Below, one piece after another: positions 14,759 through 23,059 of a DNA stretch of 64,000 bases. The DNA comes from RGIG7213 sp045124505. Its GTDB lineage: Bacteria; Bacillota; Clostridia; Oscillospirales; CAG-272. The stretch is from assembly GCA_045124505.1 (NCBI GenBank), contig JBGVLZ010000103.1, forward strand, positions 62,001 to 126,000. The letters run 5' to 3'. The notes under the pieces are model-generated. The model was not told where the DNA came from. It was given only the letters and a program-made list of their open reading frames with translations, and did no database searches. Both the position numbers and the translations under genes were made by a program. Numbering within the stretch: the first letter of the stretch is position 1; the number at the start of each line of letters is the position of its first letter.

Positions 14759-16825
14759 ATGAACAACAATATTCGTAATGTATGTTTGATAGGTCACTCA
14801 TCACATGGCAAAACATCCGTTGCTGAGGCTATGCTTTATTTCACCAAAGCAACGAACCGCTTGGGAAAGGTCAGCGAAGGAAATACCGTGCTCGATTATG
14901 ATGCCGAAGAAAAGAAAAGAGGCTTTTCAATTTCCCTGTCTGTTGCTCCCGTTGAATGGAAGGGCAAGAAGATCAACATAATAGACACTCCCGGATATCT
15001 TGATTTCTGCGGCGAAGTTTCGCAGGGACTCCGTGTTGCGGGAAGTGCGATAATCGTTGTTGACGGTAAAGCAGGCGTTGAAGTAGGTACAGAGCTTGCA
15101 TGGGAAAAGGTAGTCGAAAACAAAGTTCCCAGAGCGTTCTTTATCAATAAATTCGATGATGATGAATGTCGTTTCGCACGTGCATTCAAGGAAATAAGAG
15201 ATGCATTCGGCGTTTCTGTCTGTCCTGTTCTGATACCGCTTATCGACGGTGAAAAGGTTACGGGCTTTATCGATCTTATAGATATGTGCGTAACTGTATT
15301 TGACAAGGAAGGTAAGCACACAGAGTCGGCAATTCCTCCCGCTTACGCCCCCATTGCTCACTCATACCGCAATATGCTTTATGAATCCATCGCAGAAACA
15401 AGTGAAGAGCTTATGGATAAATACTGCGCGGGTGAACCGATAAGCCGTGAAGAAGCTATTCAGGCAATTCACGTAGGTTTCGTCGGACGTACGATCGCTC
15501 CCGTTATATGCGGTGCGGCAACAAAGATGTGGGGTATTGATAATCTGATGGATAACATCATTGAATACTTCCCTTCACCTTTTGCAAGAGAAAAAGAGAA
15601 GGTCATAAGAAACGGCGAAGTTGTAAGCTGTGAAATATCTCCCGATAATCCCACAGCAGCGTTTATATTCAAGACGGTCGCAGACCCGTTTGTGGGTAAA
15701 ATGTCTTACTTCAAGGTAATGAGCGGAGTGCTCAACCGTGACGATACACTCACCAACCCCGAAACAGGTGTGTCCGAAAAGTTTGCACACATCTACACAA
15801 TAAGGGGTAAGGAGCTCAAAGAGGTAGACTCACTTTACACAGGTGATATCGGTGTTACAACAAAGCTTGCGGGAGTAAATACAAACGATACATTCTCCGC
15901 AAATCCCAATGCTGATCCCTACAGAAAGATAAAATACGAAGAACCTTATCTCAGAGTCGCCCTTGCTCCCAAGGTAAAAGGCGACGAAGACAAGATATCT
16001 CAGGGTGTTACAAGACTTCTTGAAGAAGACCTTACACTCGGCTTCGTAAACGATGCTGAAACTAAGCAGCTCGTGCTTTCGGGTATCGGTGACATACACG
16101 TTGATGTAACGATTGCAAAGCTTGCTTCACGTTACGGTGTAAATGTAGACCTTTCCGAGCCTCGCATAGCTTACAGAGAAGCTATAAAGAAGAGCGTTGA
16201 CTGCGAAGGTAAGCACAAGAAACAGTCAGGCGGTCACGGTCAGTACGGTCACGTAAAGATCAGATTTGCACCCGGCGACGGTGAAGGACTTGAATTTACA
16301 GAGTCATGTGTCGGCGGTTCAGTACCGAAGAACTTCCATCCCGCAGTTATAAAGGGACTTGAAGAAGCAATGCAGAAGGGTGTACTTGCAGGATTCCCGA
16401 TGGTATCACTCAAGGCTGACCTTTACGACGGTTCTTATCACGATGTTGACTCTTCGGAAATGTCGTTCAAGCTTGCGGCAAACCTTGCTTACAAAGAAGG
16501 TATGAAGAAAGCAAATCCCATCATTCTTGAGCCTGTAGGTGCTTTGAATGTAACGATTCCCGATGCACTTGTCGGTGATGTTCTCAGCACGATCATGAAG
16601 CGCCGCGGACGAGTCCTCGGTATGACGCACACAGGCAAGAAGGGTTATCAGATGGTTGAAGCCGAAGTTCCTATGGGTGAGCTTTCAGATTATACAACAG
16701 CACTCCGTGCTATGTCACAGGGACGTGGAAGCTACACGCTTTCATTCCTCCGCTATGAGGAAACACCTGCAAATATTGCACAGAAAATAATTGAAGACGA
16801 AGCAAAAAAGAGAAGCGAAGATTGA
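14759..16825 (+). CDS. EF-G-like translation-factor GTPase (EF-G2 type paralogue)
   Basis: A 688-residue GTPase with the five-domain EF-G layout. G1 is GHSSHGKTS (residues 12-20), the switch I region is EEKKRGFSISL, G3 is DTPGYLDF, and G4 is NKFD in place of the usual NKMD. The domain IV segment GGHGQYGHVKIRF and the C-terminal domain V (EPVGALNVTIPDALVGDV) are present. The altered G1 and switch I (canonical GHIDAGKTT and EQERGITI) and the absence of rps/rpl/tuf neighbours mark it as the second, EF-G2-like family rather than the main fusA product. Such paralogues may act in ribosome recycling or specialised elongation. It stands alone behind its own promoter. Confidence 0.88.
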   Translation: MNNNIRNVCLIGHSSHGKTSVAEAMLYFTKATNRLGKVSEGNTVLDYDAEEKKRGFSISLSVAPVEWKGKKINIIDTPGYLDFCGEVSQGLRVAGSAIIVVDGKAGVEVGTELAWEKVVENKVPRAFFINKFDDDECRFARAFKEIRDAFGVSVCPVLIPLIDGEKVTGFIDLIDMCVTVFDKEGKHTESAIPPAYAPIAHSYRNMLYESIAETSEELMDKYCAGEPISREEAIQAIHVGFVGRTIAPVICGAATKMWGIDNLMDNIIEYFPSPFAREKEKVIRNGEVVSCEISPDNPTAAFIFKTVADPFVGKMSYFKVMSGVLNRDDTLTNPETGVSEKFAHIYTIRGKELKEVDSLYTGDIGVTTKLAGVNTNDTFSANPNADPYRKIKYEEPYLRVALAPKVKGDEDKISQGVTRLLEEDLTLGFVNDAETKQLVLSGIGDIHVDVTIAKLASRYGVNVDLSEPRIAYREAIKKSVDCEGKHKKQSGGHGQYGHVKIRFAPGDGEGLEFTESCVGGSVPKNFHPAVIKGLEEAMQKGVLAGFPMVSLKADLYDGSYHDVDSSEMSFKLAANLAYKEGMKKANPIILEPVGALNVTIPDALVGDVLSTIMKRRGRVLGMTHTGKKGYQMVEAEVPMGELSDYTTALRAMSQGRGSYTLSFLRYEETPANIAQKIIEDEAKKRSED

Positions 16826-16878
16826 TCGTTTCACGCGCTCTTTATTAAATCGGATCAATTGATTTAAAATGATCAAAA

Positions 16879-16943
16879 GTAGGGGCGCCCCAACCGTCCG
16901 CACAGTAAAGTAAAATTCAGCCGTGCGGAAATAACGCCCCTAC
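16879..16943. repeat. Palindromic GTAGGGGCG element
   Basis: GTAGGGGCG at one end and its exact complement CGCCCCTAC at the other bound 65 bases, with an inner imperfect stem TCCGCAC/GTGCGGA. The ends resemble the internal modules of the MITE-like copies at 2695 and 31031. It lies between the EF-G-like gene and the SGNH gene and may also act as a terminator. Confidence 0.65.
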
Positions 16944-17065
16944 ATAACTTTTGTTAAAACATGTCAAGTTAATTGAACAGTTCAGACAATTTTGATAAAA
17001 CAAACCCAAAACATCCAGAAAGTTGACTGCAGGTTTCAAACTTACCTGTGTCGGAGAAATTAAAA

Positions 17066-19246
17066 ATGAAAAAGAAAAATTTTATATTTAAAACAGTTTC
17101 TACACTTTTGCTCTTATCTTTTGTACTCGCTTCGGTATGTGCGGCATTGAGCTCATCCGTAAATGAGCTTGCTGAAAAAACAGTTGAAGCGACAAATGTT
17201 AATTCATTCGCCCCTATAAGCACATCACCTCTGCAGATCAAAAATAATATGATCGTGAACATAGAGGCAGGCACAAAGGCATACTACCTCATGGAATCGT
17301 TTAATGAGCCGTGCTATGTAAAGGACAACAGCGGCAAGTCGATCTCCAAAAACAGCGTTGTTGCAACAGGCTTCACGCTTGTAAATATCAGCACAGCAAA
17401 AGAATATCCGTTGGTTGTAAAGGGTGACCTCACATGCGACGGAAAGATAAACGGCGCAGACGTTGTCAGAGGAAAAAAATACCTGCTTAATACCCCTGAG
17501 ATCTCCGCTTCATACGCAGCGCTCGACTTCAACTTTGACGGCAGTTACACAAACAGCGACTTAAGCCTGATCGTTTCCGCAGTTATGGAAGGTGTAACAG
17601 TAATGCCCGACACGGAAATAACAGAAATTCCGCTTGAAGACAGACAGCCTCTTAACCTCGGTACAGACTTCTATGCATCGATAGATATTATGTACACAAG
17701 TAAGTCTATCATGCCTGTATACAGCAGCACGAACAGCGTTGTTGCTTATGAAAAGAACAGTTCAGGCGAACAGACATGGCACTTCACACGCAACTCTGAC
17801 GGTACATACACCATTTCCAACCTTGCATACGGCAAGGTGCTCGACCTCAGCGGCGGTGCCGTTCCCGGAATGGACGTAAAGGTTTACCAGTCAAGCTCAT
17901 CAGACGGACAGAAATGGAATATCGTAGATGCAGGCGACGGCGTACACTACATGTTGCGTCCTTGCAATTCAAACGGTGTAGTACTCAGCGCAGTATCTCC
18001 CTCTGTATCAAACAATACAAACATTGCACTCGGTGCATTTGATGATTCAGCAACTCAGAAATTCCTTATAACAAAGCTTTCGCTCAACACATCGGCAAAC
18101 TATCTCGATATGGTAGGCAAATCTGACCTCGGTGATGTTTTCTATTCCACTATCAGCGCAGGCGGAAAACGCATCAGCAACCGTTATTTAGAGCTTTACC
18201 TGTACAATACAAAGAATCAGCCCGGTGAAATGTGGAAGTTTGAACGCCAGTCAAACGGATCGTACATCGTAACAAACATGGCAAAGCACGGTATGGTTCT
18301 TGACATTCAGGGTGCTAAAGCCGAAAACCTTACAAAAGTACAGCTTTATAATTCCAACAAAACAGCTGCTCAGATGTGGAATCTCTACATAAAAGACGGT
18401 AAGATAGTATTCTCATCAGAACTTTCAAAGCAGCACGTTCTTGACATATACAGCGGTACATTCAACCACGGTCAGGCTGTTGATATCTATAAATTCAACA
18501 ACTCAGAGGCACAGAAATTCACACTTGAAAACAAGACAAACGATTACAGTCCTGTTTTGCCCAAGGACAAGCATTACGATATTCTCTTCATCGGTAACAG
18601 CTTTACCTGGTACCACCAGATGTCGATATACAGATTCTACAATATCGCTATTGCAGGCGGATACGATGTAAGCGTTACATTGATTGAGCACGGCGGCGCA
18701 AGACTCATTGACTATGTTTCAGGTTCATACGCATCTGAAGCGGCGAATGCGATCAACAGCGGCAAATATGAGTATGTAATTCTTCAGGAACAGAGTACAA
18801 CACCGCTTACTGCTCCGTCAACGTTCCACAGTGCTGCAAAGCATCTTACAAATATGGTAAGACAAAAGGGCGGTGAGGTCGTACTGTATCAGACATGGGG
18901 CTTCCATCCCAGCCACGGCACAACACAGTCTTACGGCAGTGTCGGCAATATGGAAATGGCGCTCCGTAACTCATACGATGCTATCGGATATGATGTAGGT
19001 GCTATAATGGCAAACGTAGGTAAAGCATTTACCTCGGTTTACAATGCACACGGTCTCAACATCAACCTGTGGCTCGCTGCTGACCTTTATCACCCCTCTG
19101 AGCTTGGCTCAACACTTGCGGCATATACAATATTCGCATCTATCTTCAGAGCCGATCCGAGAATCGGAATCGACCATACATTCGGATTGGATTCAAACAA
19201 AGTTGCAATATTGAAGGATGCTGCATATAACGTAACATTCAAATAA
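17066..19246 (+). CDS. Secreted SGNH esterase-like protein with dockerin and ricin-type lectin domains
   Basis: A 726-residue exported protein. Residues 1 to about 35 form a signal peptide. A type I dockerin-like domain at about 120-178 has two Ca-binding-like loops (GDLTCDGKINGADVVRGKKYL and DFNFDGSYTNSDLSL). Two ricin-type (beta-trefoil) lectin domains follow, about 195-335 and 340-495, with QTWHF, QKWNI, EMWKF and QMWNL repeats. The C-terminal SGNH hydrolase (DUF4886-like) domain has GNSFTW with candidate nucleophile Ser512 and DLYHPS with Asp673 and His676. It probably deacylates a polysaccharide at the cell surface. The ATG at 17066 has a GGAG site; an upstream GTG does not. Confidence 0.8.
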   Translation: MKKKNFIFKTVSTLLLLSFVLASVCAALSSSVNELAEKTVEATNVNSFAPISTSPLQIKNNMIVNIEAGTKAYYLMESFNEPCYVKDNSGKSISKNSVVATGFTLVNISTAKEYPLVVKGDLTCDGKINGADVVRGKKYLLNTPEISASYAALDFNFDGSYTNSDLSLIVSAVMEGVTVMPDTEITEIPLEDRQPLNLGTDFYASIDIMYTSKSIMPVYSSTNSVVAYEKNSSGEQTWHFTRNSDGTYTISNLAYGKVLDLSGGAVPGMDVKVYQSSSSDGQKWNIVDAGDGVHYMLRPCNSNGVVLSAVSPSVSNNTNIALGAFDDSATQKFLITKLSLNTSANYLDMVGKSDLGDVFYSTISAGGKRISNRYLELYLYNTKNQPGEMWKFERQSNGSYIVTNMAKHGMVLDIQGAKAENLTKVQLYNSNKTAAQMWNLYIKDGKIVFSSELSKQHVLDIYSGTFNHGQAVDIYKFNNSEAQKFTLENKTNDYSPVLPKDKHYDILFIGNSFTWYHQMSIYRFYNIAIAGGYDVSVTLIEHGGARLIDYVSGSYASEAANAINSGKYEYVILQEQSTTPLTAPSTFHSAAKHLTNMVRQKGGEVVLYQTWGFHPSHGTTQSYGSVGNMEMALRNSYDAIGYDVGAIMANVGKAFTSVYNAHGLNINLWLAADLYHPSELGSTLAAYTIFASIFRADPRIGIDHTFGLDSNKVAILKDAAYNVTFK

Positions 19247-19253
19247 TTCTTCC

Positions 19254-19281
19254 ATCTCCTCGGGTTTTCACCCGAGGAGAT
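19254..19281 (+). terminator. Terminator of the SGNH gene
   Basis: Perfect 12-base stem ATCTCCTCGGGT/ACCCGAGGAGAT with a TTTC loop, followed by ACTTTTATT, 7 bases past the stop codon. Confidence 0.92.
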
Positions 19282-19330
19282 ACTTTTATTCAATTATTAT
19301 TAAAAAGAAATATATATCTTAATATTTTTA

Positions 19331-19339
19331 TGGTATACT
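19331..19339 (+). promoter_or_regulatory. Possible extended -10 promoter
   Basis: TGGTATACT matches an extended -10 (TGnTATAAT); no good -35 box is seen. It is 36 bases upstream of the TIM-barrel gene. Confidence 0.4.
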
Positions 19340-19374
19340 TTGAAAAAACAAATATATAAACGAGGTATCACAAT

Positions 19375-20241
19375 ATGAAAACATGTGTCAGCACATACAG
19401 CTTCGGTCCTTACATAAAAAGTGCGGATTTCGGCATTTTCGGTGCCATTGATTTTGCAGTGGAAAACGGCTTTGACGGAATTGAGATCGTTGACGGTATG
19501 CACGAAAACTGCTCCGACCTTGAGCTTGCAAAAAAGGTAAATAAATACTGTGAAGAAAAAGGCATTGAGGTGGCATCCTTCTGCACAGGCGCTGATTTTC
19601 TTTTCGGTTCAGGCGGTGATCTTGATGCAGAGATTGAACGTGTATGCAGAATAGTTGATCTTGCACACGCTTACGGTGCTAAATGCTTCCGCCACGACGT
19701 TGCATACGGCCACGGTGACAAGCGTGAATACAAGTTTTACGAAAATGCAATTCCAAGACTTGCAGAGGGTTGCCGCAGAGTGTCCGAATACGCTGAAAAG
19801 CTCGGCATCGTTACGACAACAGAAAACCACGGCTATTATTCGCAGGACTGCCAGCGTGTTGCCGCGCTTATCAGCGCTGTAGATTATGATAATTTCGGCG
19901 CACTCGTTGACATCGGTAACTTCATGTGCGCAGATGAAACACCGTACAAGTCGGTTTCCATTGTTGCACCTTACGCAAAAATGGTACATGCAAAGGACTT
20001 TTATTTCAAATCGTGCCTTGACGTAAACCCCGGTGAAGGCTGGTTCAGATCACGCGGTAACAATTATTTGAGAGGTGCTATCATCGGCCACGGCGATGCA
20101 GGTGCATTTCAGAGTCTTTCAATCTTAAAGAAAAACGGCTACGACGGCTATATTTCAATAGAATTTGAAGGTCATGAGGATAGACTCATCGGAATTAAAA
20201 TGGGCCACGCAAACGTAAAAAGATTCTGGGAAATGGCTTAA
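19375..20241 (+). CDS. Sugar phosphate isomerase/epimerase family (xylose isomerase-like TIM barrel)
   Basis: A 288-residue AP-endonuclease-2-like TIM barrel, as in sugar isomerases, hexulose epimerases and inositol catabolic enzymes. Metal-ligand candidates are seen in order: TTENHGYYS (about 144-152), DIGNFM (about 181), MVHAKDFYFK (about 203-212) and SIEFEGHED (about 260-268). Substrate cannot be read from sequence. A GAGGT site precedes the ATG. The next gene starts 2 bases after its stop. The Gfo/Idh/MocA oxidoreductase 1.1 kb away is a common partner of this family in sugar catabolism, though here it is on the opposite strand. Confidence 0.85.
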   Translation: MKTCVSTYSFGPYIKSADFGIFGAIDFAVENGFDGIEIVDGMHENCSDLELAKKVNKYCEEKGIEVASFCTGADFLFGSGGDLDAEIERVCRIVDLAHAYGAKCFRHDVAYGHGDKREYKFYENAIPRLAEGCRRVSEYAEKLGIVTTTENHGYYSQDCQRVAALISAVDYDNFGALVDIGNFMCADETPYKSVSIVAPYAKMVHAKDFYFKSCLDVNPGEGWFRSRGNNYLRGAIIGHGDAGAFQSLSILKKNGYDGYISIEFEGHEDRLIGIKMGHANVKRFWEMA

Positions 20242-20243
20242 CT

Positions 20244-20918
20244 ATGGACAAAGAAAAAAAGAAAATACCGACCAAAGCCATAGTATCGGTAATTGTAGCT
20301 GTATGTCTTCTAACCGTTGTTATATCGGTTTTCAGACAGTGTACCGATCCCTCTGAAGTACAAAAAGATACTACTGTACAGTCATATAATCCATTTCTTT
20401 ATAAGAGCGATGTAGGTTATTATACTCCCGAAGATGGTGAAAATATATTCGATGATGAAGAATATATGGAGAAAAACAGATATCTTACTGTTGACTATCA
20501 GGGAACAACAATGACTTATACAGAAAATGAAATAGATTCAGCTCCCTTGTCGGTACAGATGCTTTTTGACTATTTCAATGCGGCTGTAAACGGTGACGGC
20601 GCATCGCTGAACACATTGTTTACAGATTATTATTTCAGTAATCACGGTCTTCCAATTGAAAAATACGAAGACAGCTTCTATCAGCAAAAAATATACAACA
20701 TCAAAGTTTCCCTTATATCAGGCCCTACTGCTATAACGCAGACATCGGGAATAGTTACACGTGAAATTTTTGAAGTTTCTTATTATATCATGGATAACAA
20801 CGGTGCATTCCGCCCCGACTTACCCGATCCGGAAGACGGAACGATACCGATATTTTTCGAAGTACTCACAGAAGACAATGTTTCGAAAATAAATCAGATA
20901 TTCGTATATTCCGAATAA
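20244..20918 (+). CDS. Membrane-anchored protein of unknown function
   Basis: A 224-residue protein with a lysine-rich start (MDKEKKKIPTKAI), one hydrophobic segment at about 11-29, and an extracytoplasmic domain that is acidic and rich in Tyr and Asp. I do not recognise the domain. The segment SVQMLFDYFNAAVNGDGASL suggests a cystatin or NTF2-like small domain, but this is weak. It starts 2 bases after the TIM-barrel gene without a strong ribosome site, so it is probably translationally coupled. A strong hairpin (20930-20972) follows its stop. Confidence 0.7.
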   Translation: MDKEKKKIPTKAIVSVIVAVCLLTVVISVFRQCTDPSEVQKDTTVQSYNPFLYKSDVGYYTPEDGENIFDDEEYMEKNRYLTVDYQGTTMTYTENEIDSAPLSVQMLFDYFNAAVNGDGASLNTLFTDYYFSNHGLPIEKYEDSFYQQKIYNIKVSLISGPTAITQTSGIVTREIFEVSYYIMDNNGAFRPDLPDPEDGTIPIFFEVLTEDNVSKINQIFVYSE

Positions 20919-20929
20919 AATAAAAAATT

Positions 20930-20972
20930 CAAGGCAACAATCACCGTAAAACATACGGAGGTCGTTGCCTTG
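20930..20972 (+). promoter_or_regulatory. Hairpin enclosing the ribosome site and TTG start of the next gene
   Basis: A 19-base imperfect stem: CAAGGCAAC pairs with GTTGCCTTG, and the inner CCGTA (20944-20948) pairs with TACGG (20954-20958). The ribosome site CGGAGG (20956-20961) and the TTG start codon (20970-20972) of the downstream gene lie in the 3' half. It begins 12 bases after the preceding stop codon. It could be a terminator (the U-tract is displaced) or a translational block. Confidence 0.6.
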
Positions 20973-21377
20973 ACTATTTTTGACATTATGCCGTCATTAT
21001 GGCTTGTATCTGCTGTTTTATTCTCTCTTTTTTCGCTGTTTTACAACAGCACGCTATCACTTTGTGCCCTTTCAGCATCACTTTTTTCGTTTGCTTTTTC
21101 GCTTTTGTCCCTGCCTATTTATCTTCAATGCTTTTCATTTATAATGATCTGCTTTTCGCTGTTTATCCTGTCATTTTTTACAAGAAAAATAAATCGGGAT
21201 AAAAAGCATATTTTTTGCGCAGTCAGCACCATTGATACATCAGGAGGCTTTGCCAAGCATCACGGAAAAATTTTTTCCGTTTACAGCAGGGACGAATATA
21301 TCCGCTACAGGTGCGGAGAGGTATTCAAGGGTAAAAAATCAAACGGCACCTATATACTTTGGGGCAAACACACTTGA
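20970..21377 (+). CDS. Small membrane protein of unknown function, possibly NfeD-like
   Basis: 135 residues starting at TTG, 8 bases after a GGAGG site. Two or three hydrophobic segments fill residues 5-67; a basic loop (TRKINRDKK) leads to a soluble C-terminal part of about 60 residues with STIDTSGGFAKHHGKIFSV. The plan, membrane segments then a small beta domain, is that of short NfeD proteins, but I cannot confirm the OB fold. Start and ribosome site are held in the hairpin at 20930-20972. The gene abuts the convergent oxidoreductase gene with no spacing. Confidence 0.6.
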   Translation: MTIFDIMPSLWLVSAVLFSLFSLFYNSTLSLCALSASLFSFAFSLLSLPIYLQCFSFIMICFSLFILSFFTRKINRDKKHIFCAVSTIDTSGGFAKHHGKIFSVYSRDEYIRYRCGEVFKGKKSNGTYILWGKHT

Positions 21378-22439
21378 TCATTCGAAAGATACTTCTTTTC
21401 CAAGCTCAGCGGAATCGTATATACCCTGCATGATGCGGGCTGTTATCTCCGCTTTGTCTATATGGGATCTGATATGTTCACCGCTTTGTATACAGTCAAT
21501 AAAATGATTAATTTCCTGATTGAACATATTTGCAGTATTATCAAATTCAGGCTTTTCAGTTGTAAGCTTGCCGTTTGTTACCGTGAACAGCTCAAAATCA
21601 GCACCGTATTTCAAACGGATCCCGCCCTTTGTACCGATAAAATCTATATACGTTTCAGGTACGAAAATATTCTGCGCCCAGGCACCGTTAAATGTCATTG
21701 TCGGTCCTTCGGTTCTGATAAATCCTGTAACAAATTCTTCAACATCATACGTGCCGTTATAATCGGGGGGACCTGCCCACATGCTTTCAAATACGTAATC
21801 ACGCATATTTGTTGCAAGCTTGCTGTATGTTTGCGCCGATACCGTTTTCGGTTCGGGATCATTCATACAGTACATAACAAGGTCAAGGTAATGAACACCC
21901 CAGTCGATAAGTACACCGCCGCCCGAAACTGACTTTGTGGTGAACATACCGCCAAGACCGGGAATACAGCGAGGCTGACGGAAAGAAATGTATATGTGAT
22001 ATACATCTCCGAGAATACCGTCAGAGATTATTTCTTTTATTTTGTTGACAGCATTATTAAAGCGGTTAACAACACCGATATTAAGTATTTTACCCGTTTC
22101 CTCAGCCGTTTTCTGCATAAGATGAACTTCATCGATGGTTCTTGCCGCAGGCTTTTCGCAAAGTACATTCTTACCCGCCCTCAAAAAATCACATGAGATT
22201 ATCGGGTGCATATCATTCGGTGTGCAGACAGATACAGCATCAAGCTCAGGATCATTTAATATTTCCTTATAATCATATACCGCAATACCGCCGTGCGCCG
22301 CTACCTGTTCATCAGCACGTTCAGGGATAATATCACAGAAATACTTTATATTTACATCCGGATTTGCAAGATAGCTCGGTATATGTGCACTCTTTGCTAT
22401 AGTACCGCAGCCAATTACAGCAACATTTACTTTACTCAT
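21378..22439 (-). CDS. Gfo/Idh/MocA family NAD(P)-dependent oxidoreductase
   Basis: A 353-residue sugar or cyclitol dehydrogenase. The N-terminal Rossmann fold starts with VNVAVIGCGTIAKSAHIPSY; the CEKPAARTIDE motif (about residues 93-103) is the family EKP signature; the C-terminal half is the Gfo/Idh sheet domain, with GGGVLIDWGVHYLDLVMY holding the usual catalytic DxGxH-like residues. I take the ATG at 22439, with an AGGA site, rather than one 30 codons upstream. Substrate unknown. It may work with the TIM-barrel isomerase gene upstream on the other strand. Confidence 0.92.
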   Translation of the reverse strand: MSKVNVAVIGCGTIAKSAHIPSYLANPDVNIKYFCDIIPERADEQVAAHGGIAVYDYKEILNDPELDAVSVCTPNDMHPIISCDFLRAGKNVLCEKPAARTIDEVHLMQKTAEETGKILNIGVVNRFNNAVNKIKEIISDGILGDVYHIYISFRQPRCIPGLGGMFTTKSVSGGGVLIDWGVHYLDLVMYCMNDPEPKTVSAQTYSKLATNMRDYVFESMWAGPPDYNGTYDVEEFVTGFIRTEGPTMTFNGAWAQNIFVPETYIDFIGTKGGIRLKYGADFELFTVTNGKLTTEKPEFDNTANMFNQEINHFIDCIQSGEHIRSHIDKAEITARIMQGIYDSAELGKEVSFE

Positions 22440-22557
22440 AGTATTATATCCTTTCATGTTGTTGGTAGTATTGTACATCATTATAGGGCACAATTCAAGA
22501 CTTTTCAAAAAAATATTGCATTTTTTCAAATTATTTTATTTTTTTTCAAAAAAGGTA

Positions 22558-22586
22558 TTGACAAAACGAGAAAGTTGTGGTATTAT
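22558..22586 (+). promoter_or_regulatory. Sigma-A promoter of the tRNA pair
   Basis: TTGACA, 17-base spacer, TATTAT, about 40 bases upstream of tRNA-Thr. Confidence 0.88.
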
Positions 22587-22626
22587 ATCGGTGTTGTCAG
22601 CGAGGCAACAAAAAAATGAAAAATGT

Positions 22627-22701
22627 GCTGGTGTGGCTCAATGGCAGAGCAGCTGATTTGTAATCAGCAGGTTGTTGGTTCGACTCCGATCACCAGCTCC
22701 A
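22627..22701 (+). tRNA. tRNA-Thr (anticodon TGT)
   Basis: A 75-base tRNA with encoded CCA. The acceptor stem GCTGGTG/CACCAGC, the anticodon stem CTGAT/ATCAG with loop TTGTA, giving TGT, and the T-arm GGTTCGACTCC are clear. It is cotranscribed with tRNA-Tyr 7 bases downstream. Confidence 0.95.
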
Positions 22702-22708
22702 TTTTTTT

Positions 22709-22794
22709 GGGGGAATTCCCGAGCGGCCAAAGGGGGCAGACTGTAAATCTGTTGTGCATTCACTTCGGTGGTCCGAATCCACCTTCCCCCACCA
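22709..22794 (+). tRNA. tRNA-Tyr (anticodon GTA)
   Basis: An 86-base class II tRNA with encoded CCA. Acceptor stem GGGGGAA/TTCCCCC, anticodon arm CAGACTGTAAATCTG giving GTA, and a long variable arm (CATTCACTTCGGTG) typical of bacterial tRNA-Tyr. Confidence 0.96.
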
Positions 22795-22796
22795 AC

Positions 22797-22838
22797 AAAA
22801 AACGCACCTTTGTCTACCAAGACAAAGGTGCGTTTTTT
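22797..22838 (+). terminator. Terminator of the tRNA-Thr/Tyr operon
   Basis: A 19-base perfect stem (AAAAAACGCACCTTTGTCT and its complement) with an ACCA loop and a T-run, directly after the tRNA-Tyr CCA. Confidence 0.95.
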
Positions 22839-22842
22839 GAAC

Positions 22843-22959
22843 TAAGTGTTCCGCTTGTGCGGAACGTGAAGTATGCTTTGCAAGTGAAGTGAGGCTCCGC
22901 CTCGTGAAGTAGTGCCATGGAGTTCGCAAGCGAACTCCGCACGATATGCGGAACACTTA
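22843..22959. repeat. Palindromic element with 12-base terminal inverted repeats and GTGAAGT spacers
   Basis: Perfect ends TAAGTGTTCCGC (22843-22854) and GCGGAACACTTA (22948-22959) bound 117 bases. Inside, GTGAAGT occurs three times (22866, 22884, 22904), separated by short palindromes such as GAGGC-TCC-GCCTC; a further hairpin GGAGTTCG/CGAACTCC lies at 22919-22937, and GTTCCGC/GCGGAAC at 22848-22865. No coding potential. It looks like a non-autonomous mobile or modular repeat element. Confidence 0.75.
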
Positions 22960-23059
22960 ACATCACTACTACAACATACGCAGAAATATGATATATTCGA
23001 AACTGCGGTTTATACCATGTTATAAATATCATATTTTGCCAATATAAAATGGTAACGTC

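Noticed and set aside
22623..22956. Open frames on both strands across 22.6-22.9 kb
   Set aside because: They are read-throughs of tRNA-Thr, tRNA-Tyr, their terminator and the palindromic element; no protein-like sequence.
22843..22959. Possible CRISPR array (regular GTGAAGT units)
   Set aside because: Repeat units are 7 bases with 18-20 base periods, the intervening sequences are themselves palindromes, and no cas gene is present.
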